Assembly: GCF_019061125.1 (NCBI RefSeq)
Contig: NZ_JAHQYI010000001.1
Span: forward strand, 1,984,001-2,048,000
DNA: 64,000 nt
Reading direction: 5' to 3'
Source: Microbacterium sp. NC79
GTDB taxonomy: Bacteria; Actinomycetota; Actinomycetes; Actinomycetales; Microbacteriaceae
This document shows, one piece after another, positions 32,729 through 42,821 of this stretch. Below the pieces are notes generated by a model that saw only the letters and a program-made list of their open reading frames with translations, was not told where the DNA came from and ran no database searches. The number at the start of each line of letters is the position of its first letter. Position 1 is the first letter of the stretch. The position numbers and the translations under genes are program-made.

Positions 32729-34432
32729 ATGACGACCGACGCGCGCGGGCTCGCCGTTGCCCTGGCTACCCAGAGTGACGAGGCTCTCGAGCGGCTGTTC
32801 ACGGCGCGCGATGTGTCACCGCGCGTCGTCTGGCGCGATTTCTTTGACACCGCAGAAGCATTTCTCGAACCGGCCTCTATTCAGGCTGGCCTTCGCGCAG
32901 TCACCGCCGCACAGGCGGCCGCGCTGCGCCAGTTGGCGGCGGGAGAGGCACTCCCCTCCGTTGATCAGGCCCTGGTTGCTGCTGGCTTTATGACTGCAGA
33001 CGGAACCATGTATGCACCGGTGGCGAGCGTGGTGCGTCAACTGCCAACCGCCTCCAACACACCCGCGGATGATTCCAGCGCAGAACCCGCCGCTCGGGCA
33101 GCCGAACGCGCCTTTACGACAATCGGCAACATTGCCGATCTCCTCACGGTGCTGTTGACCAGCCCTCTCGCACAGATCGGAAGCGGAGCCGTGAGCGCCG
33201 CCGAACGTCGGCGTCTCGCCGAAGCCAACGTTGTCGACGACCCGGACGACGTCGACACCCTCCTGCGCATCGGACTCATTTCGGGGCTGACCGCCACGCT
33301 CGAACGCACCTGGATGGCAACGCCTACCGGCGCAAACTGGCTTCGCGAATCCAACCGTGAGCGCTGGGATCGCATTGCCCGCGCCATCGTCGCGTACCTG
33401 CCTGCAGGCATGCGTGCTGACGACGGTTCCGTGGTGCCGGCGCACCTGTGGCCAGGCGCCTACCCGTGGGATCCGGAATGGCCCGCGCGCGCGAGCCGCA
33501 TTCGCACCGCGCTTTTCCTGTTGGGCCTGCTCACCGCCGATGGCACAGCGACACCGTGGGCTGCTCCCCTGCTTGCCGGTGGTGAGCCTGACCGCGCCGC
33601 GCTCAGCGAGCTCTTGCCGCATGAGGTCGACCAGATCTACCTGCAACATGACCTCACAGCGATTAGCCCTGGCCCGCTCGAGGCCGCGCTCGATATTCGG
33701 CTGCGCTCGATGGCGGTGCGTGAATCCCACGCGCAGGCATCGACGTATCGGTTCACCCCATCGTCGCTGATGGATGCGGTCACCGGCGGCGAAACCGAAG
33801 AGACGATCACCGAATTTCTGACGAAGATCTCGTTGACGGGTATTCCGCAGCCCCTCGCCTATCTTGTCGGCGAAACAGCCAGAAGGCACGGTTCCATTCG
33901 TGTCGGCAAGCACGGCGATGAGACGCTCGTGACTGCTGAGACAAACGCACTCATCGATACGCTCGCGGTTGATCAGGTGCTGCGCCCGCTGGGCCTGACC
34001 CGCTCCTCCCTCGGACTCGTGTCTCGAGTCGGACGCGATACCGTCGCTGTCGCCCTCGCCGACGCGCACTATCCGGTGATTTTGGTGGCGGCAGACGGAA
34101 CCCCTGAGCGGCTGCAAAGGCACCGGCTGGCAGAACATTCGGCTGCGCACGAAGCGCACGCCTACGCCGATCTCATCGAGCGGCTCCGCGAATCGGCGCG
34201 CGATAACTCTGAAACCGCGTGGCTTGAGCGAGAGCTGGAGCTGGCGGTACGAAATCGCAGCACGGTGACGGTCACGGTGGCGATCCCCGGAGCCGATCAG
34301 CGCACATTCACGCTGGAGGCGTCTGGTTTTGGTGGCGGTCGCCTCCGCGGCCGTGACAAGGCAGCGGATGTGGAGCGCACCCTTCCGATCTCCCACATCA
34401 CCCAGATTGAGACGATCAGTTCGGTAACGTAG
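32729..34432 (+). CDS. Helicase-associated domain protein, partner of XPB
   Basis: A 567-residue protein of the type found next to XPB helicases in actinobacteria (mycobacterial Rv0862c position). It carries the helicase-associated helical domain and a C-terminal winged-helix part (DQVLRPLGLTRSSLGLVSRV and ARDNSETAWLERELELAVRN), with an N-terminal LAVALATQSDEALERLFTARD. It has no Walker motifs. The end TLPISHITQIETISSVT is typical. The XPB gene begins 47 bp later. The natural reading is a DNA-repair accessory or loader; no biochemistry can be read. Confidence 0.85.
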   Translation: MTTDARGLAVALATQSDEALERLFTARDVSPRVVWRDFFDTAEAFLEPASIQAGLRAVTAAQAAALRQLAAGEALPSVDQALVAAGFMTADGTMYAPVASVVRQLPTASNTPADDSSAEPAARAAERAFTTIGNIADLLTVLLTSPLAQIGSGAVSAAERRRLAEANVVDDPDDVDTLLRIGLISGLTATLERTWMATPTGANWLRESNRERWDRIARAIVAYLPAGMRADDGSVVPAHLWPGAYPWDPEWPARASRIRTALFLLGLLTADGTATPWAAPLLAGGEPDRAALSELLPHEVDQIYLQHDLTAISPGPLEAALDIRLRSMAVRESHAQASTYRFTPSSLMDAVTGGETEETITEFLTKISLTGIPQPLAYLVGETARRHGSIRVGKHGDETLVTAETNALIDTLAVDQVLRPLGLTRSSLGLVSRVGRDTVAVALADAHYPVILVAADGTPERLQRHRLAEHSAAHEAHAYADLIERLRESARDNSETAWLERELELAVRNRSTVTVTVAIPGADQRTFTLEASGFGGGRLRGRDKAADVERTLPISHITQIETISSVT

Positions 34433-34479
34433 CGGGCTTGCGGCGCAAGGCTCAGGAAGCGCTACTAGACTTGCACGTT

Positions 34480-36123
34480 ATGGCTAATGGCCCCCTGATC
34501 GTACAAAGTGACCGAACCGTTCTGCTCGAGGTTGCACACCCAGACGCGGAAGCGGCACGTCACGAGTTGGCTGTGTTCGCTGAGCTTGAGCGCGCACCAG
34601 AACACATTCACACCTACCGCGTCACCCGCCTCGGACTGTGGAACGCGCGCGCCGCCGGCCACGATGCCGAGAACATGCTTGACACGTTGAACCGGTGGTC
34701 GAAGTTTCCGGTGCCGCCGTCTGTCGCACTCGACATCACCGAGACGGTTGGCCGCTATGGGCGCCTGTCGATCGAACGGGACGAAGAGGGCACACTGATT
34801 CTGCGGAGTGCCGACCGCGCGGTGTTGACGGAGGTCGCCCGCAACAAGCGAATCTCGCCGCTTCTGGTTGGCCACCCCAGCGAAGACACCTACGTCATTG
34901 ATGCGTGGGCGCGCGGCCAGATCAAGCAAGAGCTGCTCAAAATCGGCTGGCCGGCAGAAGACTTCGCCGGATACACGCCCGGAACCCCGCACGAAATCGC
35001 GATGGATGAGACGAGCGATTTCTCGCTGCGCCCCTACCAGCACGATGCCATCGATACCTTCGTTGCCGGTGGTTCCGGCGTCGTCGTTCTGCCCTGTGGC
35101 GCAGGAAAAACCCTCGTCGGGGCAGGCGCCATGGCCGAGACGAAAACCACCACGCTCATTCTGGTGACGAACACGGTAAGCGCGCGGCAGTGGCGAGATG
35201 AGCTGCTCAAGCGCACGACACTGACGCCAGAGGAAATTGGCGAGTACTCCGGCCAGAGCAAAGAGATCAAGCCGGTCACGATTGCGACCTACCAAATCTT
35301 GACGGCAAAGCGGAAGGGACAGTATGCCCACCTCGCGTTGCTTGATGCGCTGGACTGGGGCCTCATCGTGTACGACGAGGTGCACCTGTTGCCAGCGCCG
35401 GTGTTCAAGCTGACCGCCGACCTGCAGGCACGCCGACGCCTCGGCCTCACCGCGACACTGGTACGCGAAGACGGCCGTGAGGGCGACGTGTTTAGCCTGA
35501 TCGGACCGAAGCGTTTTGATGCGCCGTGGAAGGAGATTGAGGCTCAGGGCTTCATCTCTCCCGCCGTTTGCTACGAAGTGCGCATCGACCTGCCCGAAAT
35601 CGAGCGTCTGGAATATGCGGCATCTGCCGATGATGAGCGTTACCGGTTGGCTTCAACGGCACCCGCGAAGATTCAGACTGTGCGTGACCTGGTGGCCAAG
35701 CATAAGGGCGAACAGATTCTGATCATCGGTCAGTATCTCGACCAGATCGACGCGGTATCCGATGCGCTTGGCGCGCCCAAAATCACCGGTGCCACGCCCG
35801 TCGACGAGCGTGAAGTGCTGTTCCAAGCGTTCCGCACCGGGGAGATTTCGGTACTCGTCGTGTCGAAAGTTGCAAACTTTTCTATCGATCTGCCTGAAGC
35901 GTCCGTCGCGATCCAGATTTCTGGTTCCTATGGATCCCGTCAAGAGGAGGCGCAACGCCTCGGACGACTGCTGCGCCCCAAGAAATCGGGGCACACGGCC
36001 AGTTTTTACACGTTGATCGCCCGCGACACCGTGGACCAGGATTACGCGCAAAACCGGCAGCGGTTCCTCGCCGAACAGGGTTACAGTTACACAATTTTGG
36101 ACGCTGATTCGCTGGCGGCGTAG
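34480..36123 (+). CDS. XPB-type DNA repair helicase
   Basis: A 547-residue SF2 DNA helicase of the XPB/Ercc3 family common in actinobacteria. It unwinds DNA 3'-5' in repair. N-terminal damage-recognition-like region, then Walker A LPCGAGKTLVG near residue 202, Walker B with DEVH (LIVYDEVHLLP), LTATLVREDGREGDVF, and motifs V and VI (SKVANFSIDLPEA, QRLGRLLRPK). All motifs look intact. TAGACT (34466-34471) lies eight bases before ATG 34480, so it has its own, likely leaderless, promoter as well as possible read-through from the partner gene. Confidence 0.93.
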   Translation: MANGPLIVQSDRTVLLEVAHPDAEAARHELAVFAELERAPEHIHTYRVTRLGLWNARAAGHDAENMLDTLNRWSKFPVPPSVALDITETVGRYGRLSIERDEEGTLILRSADRAVLTEVARNKRISPLLVGHPSEDTYVIDAWARGQIKQELLKIGWPAEDFAGYTPGTPHEIAMDETSDFSLRPYQHDAIDTFVAGGSGVVVLPCGAGKTLVGAGAMAETKTTTLILVTNTVSARQWRDELLKRTTLTPEEIGEYSGQSKEIKPVTIATYQILTAKRKGQYAHLALLDALDWGLIVYDEVHLLPAPVFKLTADLQARRRLGLTATLVREDGREGDVFSLIGPKRFDAPWKEIEAQGFISPAVCYEVRIDLPEIERLEYAASADDERYRLASTAPAKIQTVRDLVAKHKGEQILIIGQYLDQIDAVSDALGAPKITGATPVDEREVLFQAFRTGEISVLVVSKVANFSIDLPEASVAIQISGSYGSRQEEAQRLGRLLRPKKSGHTASFYTLIARDTVDQDYAQNRQRFLAEQGYSYTILDADSLAA

Positions 36124-36178
36124 CGACATTCGTGCAAATCGTAGGCAATACATAGCATCGGGTGGCAATAATGGGGGC

Positions 36179-36865
36179 ATGACTGCACCGCGCATCCTCA
36201 TCGTTGACGACGAGCCCAACATTCGTGACCTGCTGAGCACAGGCCTACGATTCGCCGGATTCCAGACCCGGGCCGTGATTAACGGCGCCCAAACCATCTC
36301 CGCCGTGCTCGAAGAAGAGCCCGACCTGATCGTGCTTGACGTGATGTTGCCAGACATGAACGGCTTCAGCGTCACGAAGCGTCTGCGCGAGGCGGGTTAC
36401 ACCGCTCCGATCCTTTTTCTGACTGCCAAAGACGACACCGAAGACAAGGTCGCCGGCCTGAACGCCGGTGGTGACGACTACGTCACAAAGCCGTTTGCTC
36501 TCGATGAGATCGTCGCACGCATCCAGGCCATTCTGCGACGCACGATGCAGGCAGACGAAGAGTCAATCATTCGTGCAGGCGAGCTCACGATGGATCAAGA
36601 CACGCACGATGTCTACATCGGTGACACCGCGATCGATCTCAGCCCGACCGAGTTCAAGCTGCTGCGCTACCTCATGCTCAACCCCAACCGCGTGCTCAGC
36701 AAGTCGCAGATTCTCGACCACGTGTGGGAGTACGACTTCAACGGCGACGCAGGCATCGTGGAAAGCTACATTTCCTACCTCCGCCGCAAGATTGATCCGC
36801 ACGCGACCGAGTCGCTGATTCAGACAAAGCGCGGCTTCGGTTACATGCTGAAGACCTCCAAGTAA
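36179..36865 (+). CDS. OmpR-family response regulator
   Basis: A 228-residue DNA-binding response regulator. The receiver domain has the acidic pocket DDE near residue 10 and the phosphoacceptor Asp in LIVLDVMLPD near residue 58, and a Lys in VTKPFALDEI. The winged-helix output (DLSPTEFKLLRYLMLNPNRV, VESYISYLRRKID, QTKRGFGYML) is of the OmpR/PhoB type, resembling actinobacterial TrcR/PrrA regulators. The cognate kinase follows after 62 bp. The stimulus is unknown. Confidence 0.92.
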   Translation: MTAPRILIVDDEPNIRDLLSTGLRFAGFQTRAVINGAQTISAVLEEEPDLIVLDVMLPDMNGFSVTKRLREAGYTAPILFLTAKDDTEDKVAGLNAGGDDYVTKPFALDEIVARIQAILRRTMQADEESIIRAGELTMDQDTHDVYIGDTAIDLSPTEFKLLRYLMLNPNRVLSKSQILDHVWEYDFNGDAGIVESYISYLRRKIDPHATESLIQTKRGFGYMLKTSK

Positions 36866-36927
36866 AAGACAAGGGGGCGTTCGCTCTGGACGACTCACCC
36901 GACACACTGACCCGCTGGTGGCGAGGC

Positions 36928-38661
36928 GTGAGCTTGCGCGCCAAGGTCACGGGTGTCACCGTTGCGGTGCTGGCGATCGGCCTCTTCTCGGCCGGCGTCG
37001 GCGCCGTACCTTTTCTGCATTCCGCCTTCATTCAGCAGATCGATGATTCGCTGAAACAGCAAGCTTCCACCACGACCCCGCAACAGGTCTTCACGATCTC
37101 CGAGGTCGATGGCCAGCTGATTTTCACACCGCGCTCAACCATTCCGGGGACGATGCCGTTTACGGCGATCTACGTCAGCGACCAGCTCGTGGCTATGGCG
37201 GGTGGCTACGGCCACGAAGAGCCTCAGATTCCGTCGACCCTGCGCCTCGATATTGGTCCGCAGCGCGACAGCGCCTCCGACCTTTCCTCGGTGGAAGGCC
37301 GCGAGGGTGCGTTCCGTGCCCGCGTCGAACTCACGACCGTCTCCACGTCGCAGGGCGACGTTCTCGTCAGCCAACTGGTCGCCATTCCTACCGCAGACGT
37401 CGATCGTTCCATCGCGACGTACCTGGGCATCTTTGGAATCCTCGCGACCGTGACGATCATCGCGGTCGGAATGCTGACACGGTGGCTCGTGACACTGACT
37501 TTTCGCAGTCTCGGGCAAGTGGAAGCAACAGCGATGGCGATCGCCTCCGGAAACTTCAGCCAGCGTATGGCAGGAGCGGAACCTCGCACCGAGGTGGGCA
37601 GACTGAAGACCGCCATCAATACGATGCTGGGGCGGATGGATGCGGCACTGGCACAGCGTGACGCGAGCGTTCGTCAAATGCGCCGCTTCGTTGGCGACGC
37701 AAGCCACGAACTTCGTACCCCCCTCGTGACAGTGCGCGGCTATGCCGAGCTCTATCGGATGGGTGCGATCCGGGGCGAAGAAGACACCGCACAGGCCATG
37801 GACCGGATCGAAAAAGAAGCGATCAGGATGGCGGCGCTTGTGGAGGATCTGCTCGCGCTCGCCCGTCTCGACGAGAAGCGGCCACTGACGTTTGCCGCTA
37901 TCGACCTGCGGCCTATCGCCCGCGATGCTGCGATGGACCTCCGTGCGCAGGCCCCCGACCGCCCGGTCACCGTCTTTACCGAACGACAGACGCCGACCAC
38001 TCCCATTCCGGTGCAGTCAGACGCCGCAACCGGAACCACGACGCACGCCCGCAAAGGACGTGCGCAGGCGACTGCGGCGTTGTCACTCGCCGAGGCGACG
38101 CTGCAGCGCCTTCGTCGCAAGCCTCGGCCTGTCACGGGCCCCGGCCAGGTGCAACCCCTCATCGAAGAAGCGATCCTGCCGCCGCCTGCGCGAGATCCCA
38201 TCGTGTTGGGCGCGGAAGACAAGATTCGCCAGGTCGTTGCCAACATTGTCGGCAATGCACGCCGGTACACCCCGGAGGGGTCCCCCATCGACTTCGCCGT
38301 CGGCGTTGATGACACCGAGACCATGGGGTGGATCGCCATCATCGACCATGGTGAGGGAATCCCCGACCAGATGAAGTCACAGATCTTCCAGCGCTTCTGG
38401 CGTGCTGACACGTCGCGCACCCGCGAAACCGGTGGATCTGGGCTCGGGCTGGCCATCGTCGCCTCGATCGTTGAGGCCCACCACGGCAACATCACCGTGG
38501 AGGACACCCCTGGAGGCGGTGCGACATTCCGTATTTCTTTCCCCCTGGCGTCACGGCCTGAGGCCGCTGAACACCTCCACATTGAGACTCAGCCGCTCCA
38601 GCGTCTGACCGAAGCGGACATCGCCGAAATGTCTGCCGAGGCGAAAAAAGACAGCGAATAG
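36928..38661 (+). CDS. HAMP sensor histidine kinase with an unusual insert
   Basis: A 577-residue membrane kinase for the preceding regulator. It has an N-terminal helix (about 6-27), a periplasmic sensor of about 140 residues, a second helix (about 165-190), HAMP, the H-box FVGDASHELRTPLVTVRGYA (in about residue 256) and HATPase motifs (KIRQVVANIVGNARRYTPEG, DHGEGIPDQ, GSGLGLAIVASIV). Between the first ATPase strand and the N-box, about 70 residues (352-420) form a Thr/Pro/Gln- and Arg-rich insert, unlike typical HATPase domains. The GTG at 36928 is used; a few codons upstream (WWRG) may belong. A C-terminal tail follows. Confidence 0.88.
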   Translation: MSLRAKVTGVTVAVLAIGLFSAGVGAVPFLHSAFIQQIDDSLKQQASTTTPQQVFTISEVDGQLIFTPRSTIPGTMPFTAIYVSDQLVAMAGGYGHEEPQIPSTLRLDIGPQRDSASDLSSVEGREGAFRARVELTTVSTSQGDVLVSQLVAIPTADVDRSIATYLGIFGILATVTIIAVGMLTRWLVTLTFRSLGQVEATAMAIASGNFSQRMAGAEPRTEVGRLKTAINTMLGRMDAALAQRDASVRQMRRFVGDASHELRTPLVTVRGYAELYRMGAIRGEEDTAQAMDRIEKEAIRMAALVEDLLALARLDEKRPLTFAAIDLRPIARDAAMDLRAQAPDRPVTVFTERQTPTTPIPVQSDAATGTTTHARKGRAQATAALSLAEATLQRLRRKPRPVTGPGQVQPLIEEAILPPPARDPIVLGAEDKIRQVVANIVGNARRYTPEGSPIDFAVGVDDTETMGWIAIIDHGEGIPDQMKSQIFQRFWRADTSRTRETGGSGLGLAIVASIVEAHHGNITVEDTPGGGATFRISFPLASRPEAAEHLHIETQPLQRLTEADIAEMSAEAKKDSE

Positions 38662-38774
38662 CGCGTTCCTCCCCATCGGGAGAAATCCCACGATTCTCCA
38701 CCGCTTGCCTGGTTCCGCCGTGGTGGTGCTGTCCCGCTTTTAGCCTGGTGTCACTCAATAAGAAGGGACACCTC

Positions 38775-39065
38775 ATGGCAGTATTTTCGGTAGATTCCGA
38801 TGCCGTCGTTTCAGCAACTGCGACTGCGCGGGCGACCGCGGAGCGCGTGCGCACCGACGTGGCATCACTCATTGCGAACCTGCAGGCCTTGCAAGGTTCA
38901 TGGTCGGGCTCAGCCTCGATCGCATTCCAGGAGATTCTGGAAATGTGGCGCGGCACACAGCGCGAAGTTGATGCAGCACTGGACCGTGTGAATCTTGCAC
39001 TGGACAGCGCGGCACGGCAGTACAGCGACGCAGAACAGGCGAACCTCAGCCTCTTTCGTGTGTAG
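38775..39065 (+). CDS. WXG100-family (ESAT-6-like) protein, orphan
   Basis: A 96-residue helical-hairpin protein with the WXG turn (GSWSG near residue 43) and long amphipathic helices on both sides, so it fits the WXG100 family exported by type VII secretion. AAGGG lies seven bases before the ATG at 38775. No EccC/EssC ATPase or partner WXG protein is nearby, so it must use a secretion system coded elsewhere or work without one. It lacks a YxxxD/E-like C-terminal export signal that I can point to with confidence. Confidence 0.82.
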   Translation: MAVFSVDSDAVVSATATARATAERVRTDVASLIANLQALQGSWSGSASIAFQEILEMWRGTQREVDAALDRVNLALDSAARQYSDAEQANLSLFRV

Positions 39066-39121
39066 TTCGGCGGCTGACTCGGTTCATTCCCCTCGAACCG
39101 GGTCAGCCTCCGTGCGGCTGA

Positions 39122-40090
39122 TTATGGGTGATCGACGGCGTCGTCATCGATCCAGCGCAACACGCGCAGCGCCTGGAGCGTGACGTTGCGCGAGGGCTGC
39201 CCGACGGGCTCGTCGATGTCGAACCAGACGCGGCCGGGGAGGTGATGATCGTTGAGCCATCGGCCGTCCGGCTGTTGCTTCTCTCGAACGAGCTCGACAG
39301 CACCAGCGAGACGCGCGTCAGGTGCGGTGCCGTCGTAGCGTGCGGCCAGGCGAAAATAGTCGAGCGCACGGAGGGCAGAGTAGGCATAACGTGGGATCGC
39401 CAGAAACTTCTCGGCCCAGACACCGACGCGCTCCCCCGTGCTGAGCGAATACATCAACCGGCGTTCCAAGAGGTACTCTTCGGCGCGATGGCGCACCGCG
39501 GTGATCTCCTCGGTGCCAAAGCCCGCCTGTTCGTAGGCCAGGAGAGCGAAGAGCGCGTTAATCGTGGAATGAAAACTCGACCGGACCGAACCGTTTTCCC
39601 ATTCACAGTTGAAGCCGCCGTCGGGCATCGTGTGTTCCACAAACCAGTGCGCGAGCGGAGACATATCGACGCCGAGCCACAGGCCGTTTTCGACCGTGAA
39701 TGCGTTGATGCAGACGTCAACCTCACCACCCCAGTACGGCAAGTCGTCGTATTCCCAACGGCTATTGGCTGCGAGCCGGTCGGCGGTGTCCCCGAGCGCC
39801 GCGGCGTCAACTCCCCATAACCGCAACATGTTGAGAGACCAGGTTGTTGCCGTCCACGGTTGGCCTGGCTCGCCCTGCCAGTCGTCTGCGAGCGGAAAGT
39901 AGGCACCGCCAGCCCACTGGCCGTCGGCGTCCTGTTTGGCAAGCAACTGGGCACCGTAGCCCTCGGTCGCTGTCCGCGCGCGCGTGCGACTCCACGCTGA
40001 CAGCGGCGCATCCAAGAGGTCGCGTTGCACGTGAAATTGCAGCGAAGGGTCGCTGTCCAACAGCCATGTCATCACGTTGTCGTGTGCCAT
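39122..40090 (-). CDS. Alpha/alpha-toroid (squalene-cyclase/prenyltransferase-like) protein
   Basis: A 322-residue protein with repeated QxxxG/W-like segments (AKQDADGQWAGGAYFPLADD, EHTMPDGGFNCEWENGSVRS, REKQQPDGRWLNDHHLPGRV) that match the alpha/alpha-barrel of squalene cyclases and protein prenyltransferases, but with no DxDD or other catalytic motif visible. It may be a non-enzymatic or glycan-processing member. ATG at 40090. It lies downstream of groEL but behind groEL's terminator and a separate 12-bp hairpin, so it is probably independently expressed. Function unknown. Confidence 0.75.
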   Translation of the reverse strand: MAHDNVMTWLLDSDPSLQFHVQRDLLDAPLSAWSRTRARTATEGYGAQLLAKQDADGQWAGGAYFPLADDWQGEPGQPWTATTWSLNMLRLWGVDAAALGDTADRLAANSRWEYDDLPYWGGEVDVCINAFTVENGLWLGVDMSPLAHWFVEHTMPDGGFNCEWENGSVRSSFHSTINALFALLAYEQAGFGTEEITAVRHRAEEYLLERRLMYSLSTGERVGVWAEKFLAIPRYAYSALRALDYFRLAARYDGTAPDARLAGAVELVREKQQPDGRWLNDHHLPGRVWFDIDEPVGQPSRNVTLQALRVLRWIDDDAVDHP

Positions 40091-40121
40091 GGCAAAAATG
40101 GTACGCGCGAGATGCCTTATG

Positions 40122-40164
40122 CACACTGCCCCTCTGTGCAGACCATGCACGAAGGGGCAGTGTG
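40122..40164. other. Nested hairpin before the toroid-protein gene
   Basis: CACACTGCCCCT (40122-40133) pairs perfectly with AGGGGCAGTGTG (40153-40164), and GTGCA/TGCAC (40136-40150) nests inside. It lacks a T-run on either side and sits between the groEL terminator and the next start codon, so it may be a leader element rather than a terminator. Confidence 0.55.
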
Positions 40165-40171
40165 ACGGAAA

Positions 40172-40209
40172 AGAGCTGGGGCCCCGACTTTCGTCGAGGC
40201 GCCAGCTCT
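40172..40209 (-). terminator. Terminator of groEL
   Basis: Minus-strand hairpin with AGAGCTGG/CCAGCTCT outer arms and CGAC-GAAA-GTCG at the tip, followed by TTTTCC. It lies 8 bases after the groEL stop. Confidence 0.88.
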
Positions 40210-40216
40210 GATCTAC

Positions 40217-41872
<1,656 letters not shown>

Positions 41873-41899
41873 TTAGCACTCAGTGATGCCGAGTGCTAA
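41873..41899 (-). promoter_or_regulatory. CIRCE operator (perfect)
   Basis: TTAGCACTC, nine bases, GAGTGCTAA: the exact HrcA-binding consensus. It lies over the expected transcription start (about 41897) of groEL and 40 bases before the ATG. Confidence 0.97.
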
Positions 41900-41903
41900 A
41901 CCC

Positions 41904-41932
41904 ATTCTGGCACTCACCCCATGCGAGTGCAA
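41904..41932 (-). promoter_or_regulatory. groEL promoter with a second, degenerate CIRCE
   Basis: On the minus strand the -35 TTGCAC (41932-41927) and -10 CAGAAT (41909-41904) are 17 bases apart. The spacer contains GCACTC-nine bases-GAGTGC (41910-41930), a CIRCE with its outer three bases on each side changed. The two CIRCE copies thus cover the -35/-10 region and the start site. Confidence 0.75.
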
Positions 41933-41975
41933 GCCAGAAAGATCAGCCTTGGGCGGACAAAAGAACGGAACCGTC

Positions 41976-42527
41976 TCAGCCTGCAGGGGTGAAATCGGCA
42001 CCGATCACGATGGTTAGCTGCGCAGCGTCAGCCGCGTCTCCCACCTGGTAGACATCGCTTTGTTCGACGAGGGCATCGCCGACGAGGCCGGCAACACCAA
42101 GAGCCGGGCTCTGATCTCCAGGGAGTGGGTAGTAAACCGTAGTGCGAGCGAAGTCTTTATCGTCCGAGTCGATCGAGAAGATCTGCTCCTGCGTCCAGCC
42201 ATTCGCCACCAGAATCGCGGTGACTTCAGCGGTCTTCGCGGCGTCCGGTGTCGCGTTCAAAATCAGGATCGAGTAGCTCGTATCAATGCGGGCCTCGATC
42301 GGGGCCTGCGTGATGCCCGTTTGCGGCGTCTCGTCGCCAAACGAAATCTTGCCCATCACGACAAGCGCTCCGAAAACACCGCCGACGAAGAGGACGACGG
42401 CCGCGACGGATGCCCAGAGAAATGTGGCCCAGCCGCGCCCGCGCGGTAACTCAGCGCGGTGTGCTCCGACGCGGCCCTTGTCGCGGGCTACATCATCGAA
42501 GCGATCACGCGGGAAGTTCGAAGGCAC
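41976..42527 (-). CDS. LytR_C-domain membrane protein
   Basis: A 183-residue protein with one membrane helix (about 33-57) and an extracytoplasmic LytR C-terminal domain (SYSILILNATPDAAKTAEVT, then VYYPLPGDQSPALGVAGL). These domains occur at the C-terminus of LytR-CpsA-Psr cell-wall attachment enzymes or alone; the function alone is unknown. It overlaps the DUF3263 gene by 23 bp, so translation is coupled. The pair is conserved next to groEL2 in mycobacteria (Rv0430/Rv0431), and the same arrangement is seen here. Confidence 0.87.
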   Translation of the reverse strand: MPSNFPRDRFDDVARDKGRVGAHRAELPRGRGWATFLWASVAAVVLFVGGVFGALVVMGKISFGDETPQTGITQAPIEARIDTSYSILILNATPDAAKTAEVTAILVANGWTQEQIFSIDSDDKDFARTTVYYPLPGDQSPALGVAGLVGDALVEQSDVYQVGDAADAAQLTIVIGADFTPAG

Positions 42528-42801
42528 CCGATGATGCTATCGAACCCAACCCGGAATCCTTGGCAGATTCTCCCAGCAACGGCGCTCGGCCTGCCCGCTG
42601 CCGCCGGATGCGGGCAGCCAGGAAAGGGTCGGTCGCCACCGCCGCCTGCGACAGGCTTACGCGCGCCAGCACCTGGTAATACCGCACCGCTGTGAGGCCC
42701 CAGCGCTCGGCAATCGCCTGCTCTTTCGCAGCGGAGTGTTGCGGCCAAGCGGCCTCGAACCGCAGCATGTCGTGCTCGGACTCAGCCAGAGAAGTGCTCA
42801 T
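42505..42801 (-). CDS. DUF3263 DNA-binding-like protein
   Basis: A 98-residue cytosolic protein, typical for DUF3263. The core FEAAWPQHSAAKEQAIAERW then GLTAVRYYQVLARVS is a helix-turn-helix-like fold. The C-terminal part (RRQRAGRAPLLGESAKDSGL) is basic. Likely a small DNA-binding regulator. Overlaps the LytR_C gene. Confidence 0.88.
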   Translation of the reverse strand: MSTSLAESEHDMLRFEAAWPQHSAAKEQAIAERWGLTAVRYYQVLARVSLSQAAVATDPFLAARIRRQRAGRAPLLGESAKDSGLGSIASSGAFELPA

Positions 42802-42821
42802 GGCTCGAGCGTAGGCCGAGG

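Noticed and set aside
32816..34396. 526-codon open frame antisense to the helicase-associated gene
   Set aside because: Shadow frame with Arg/Gly-rich random-looking sequence.
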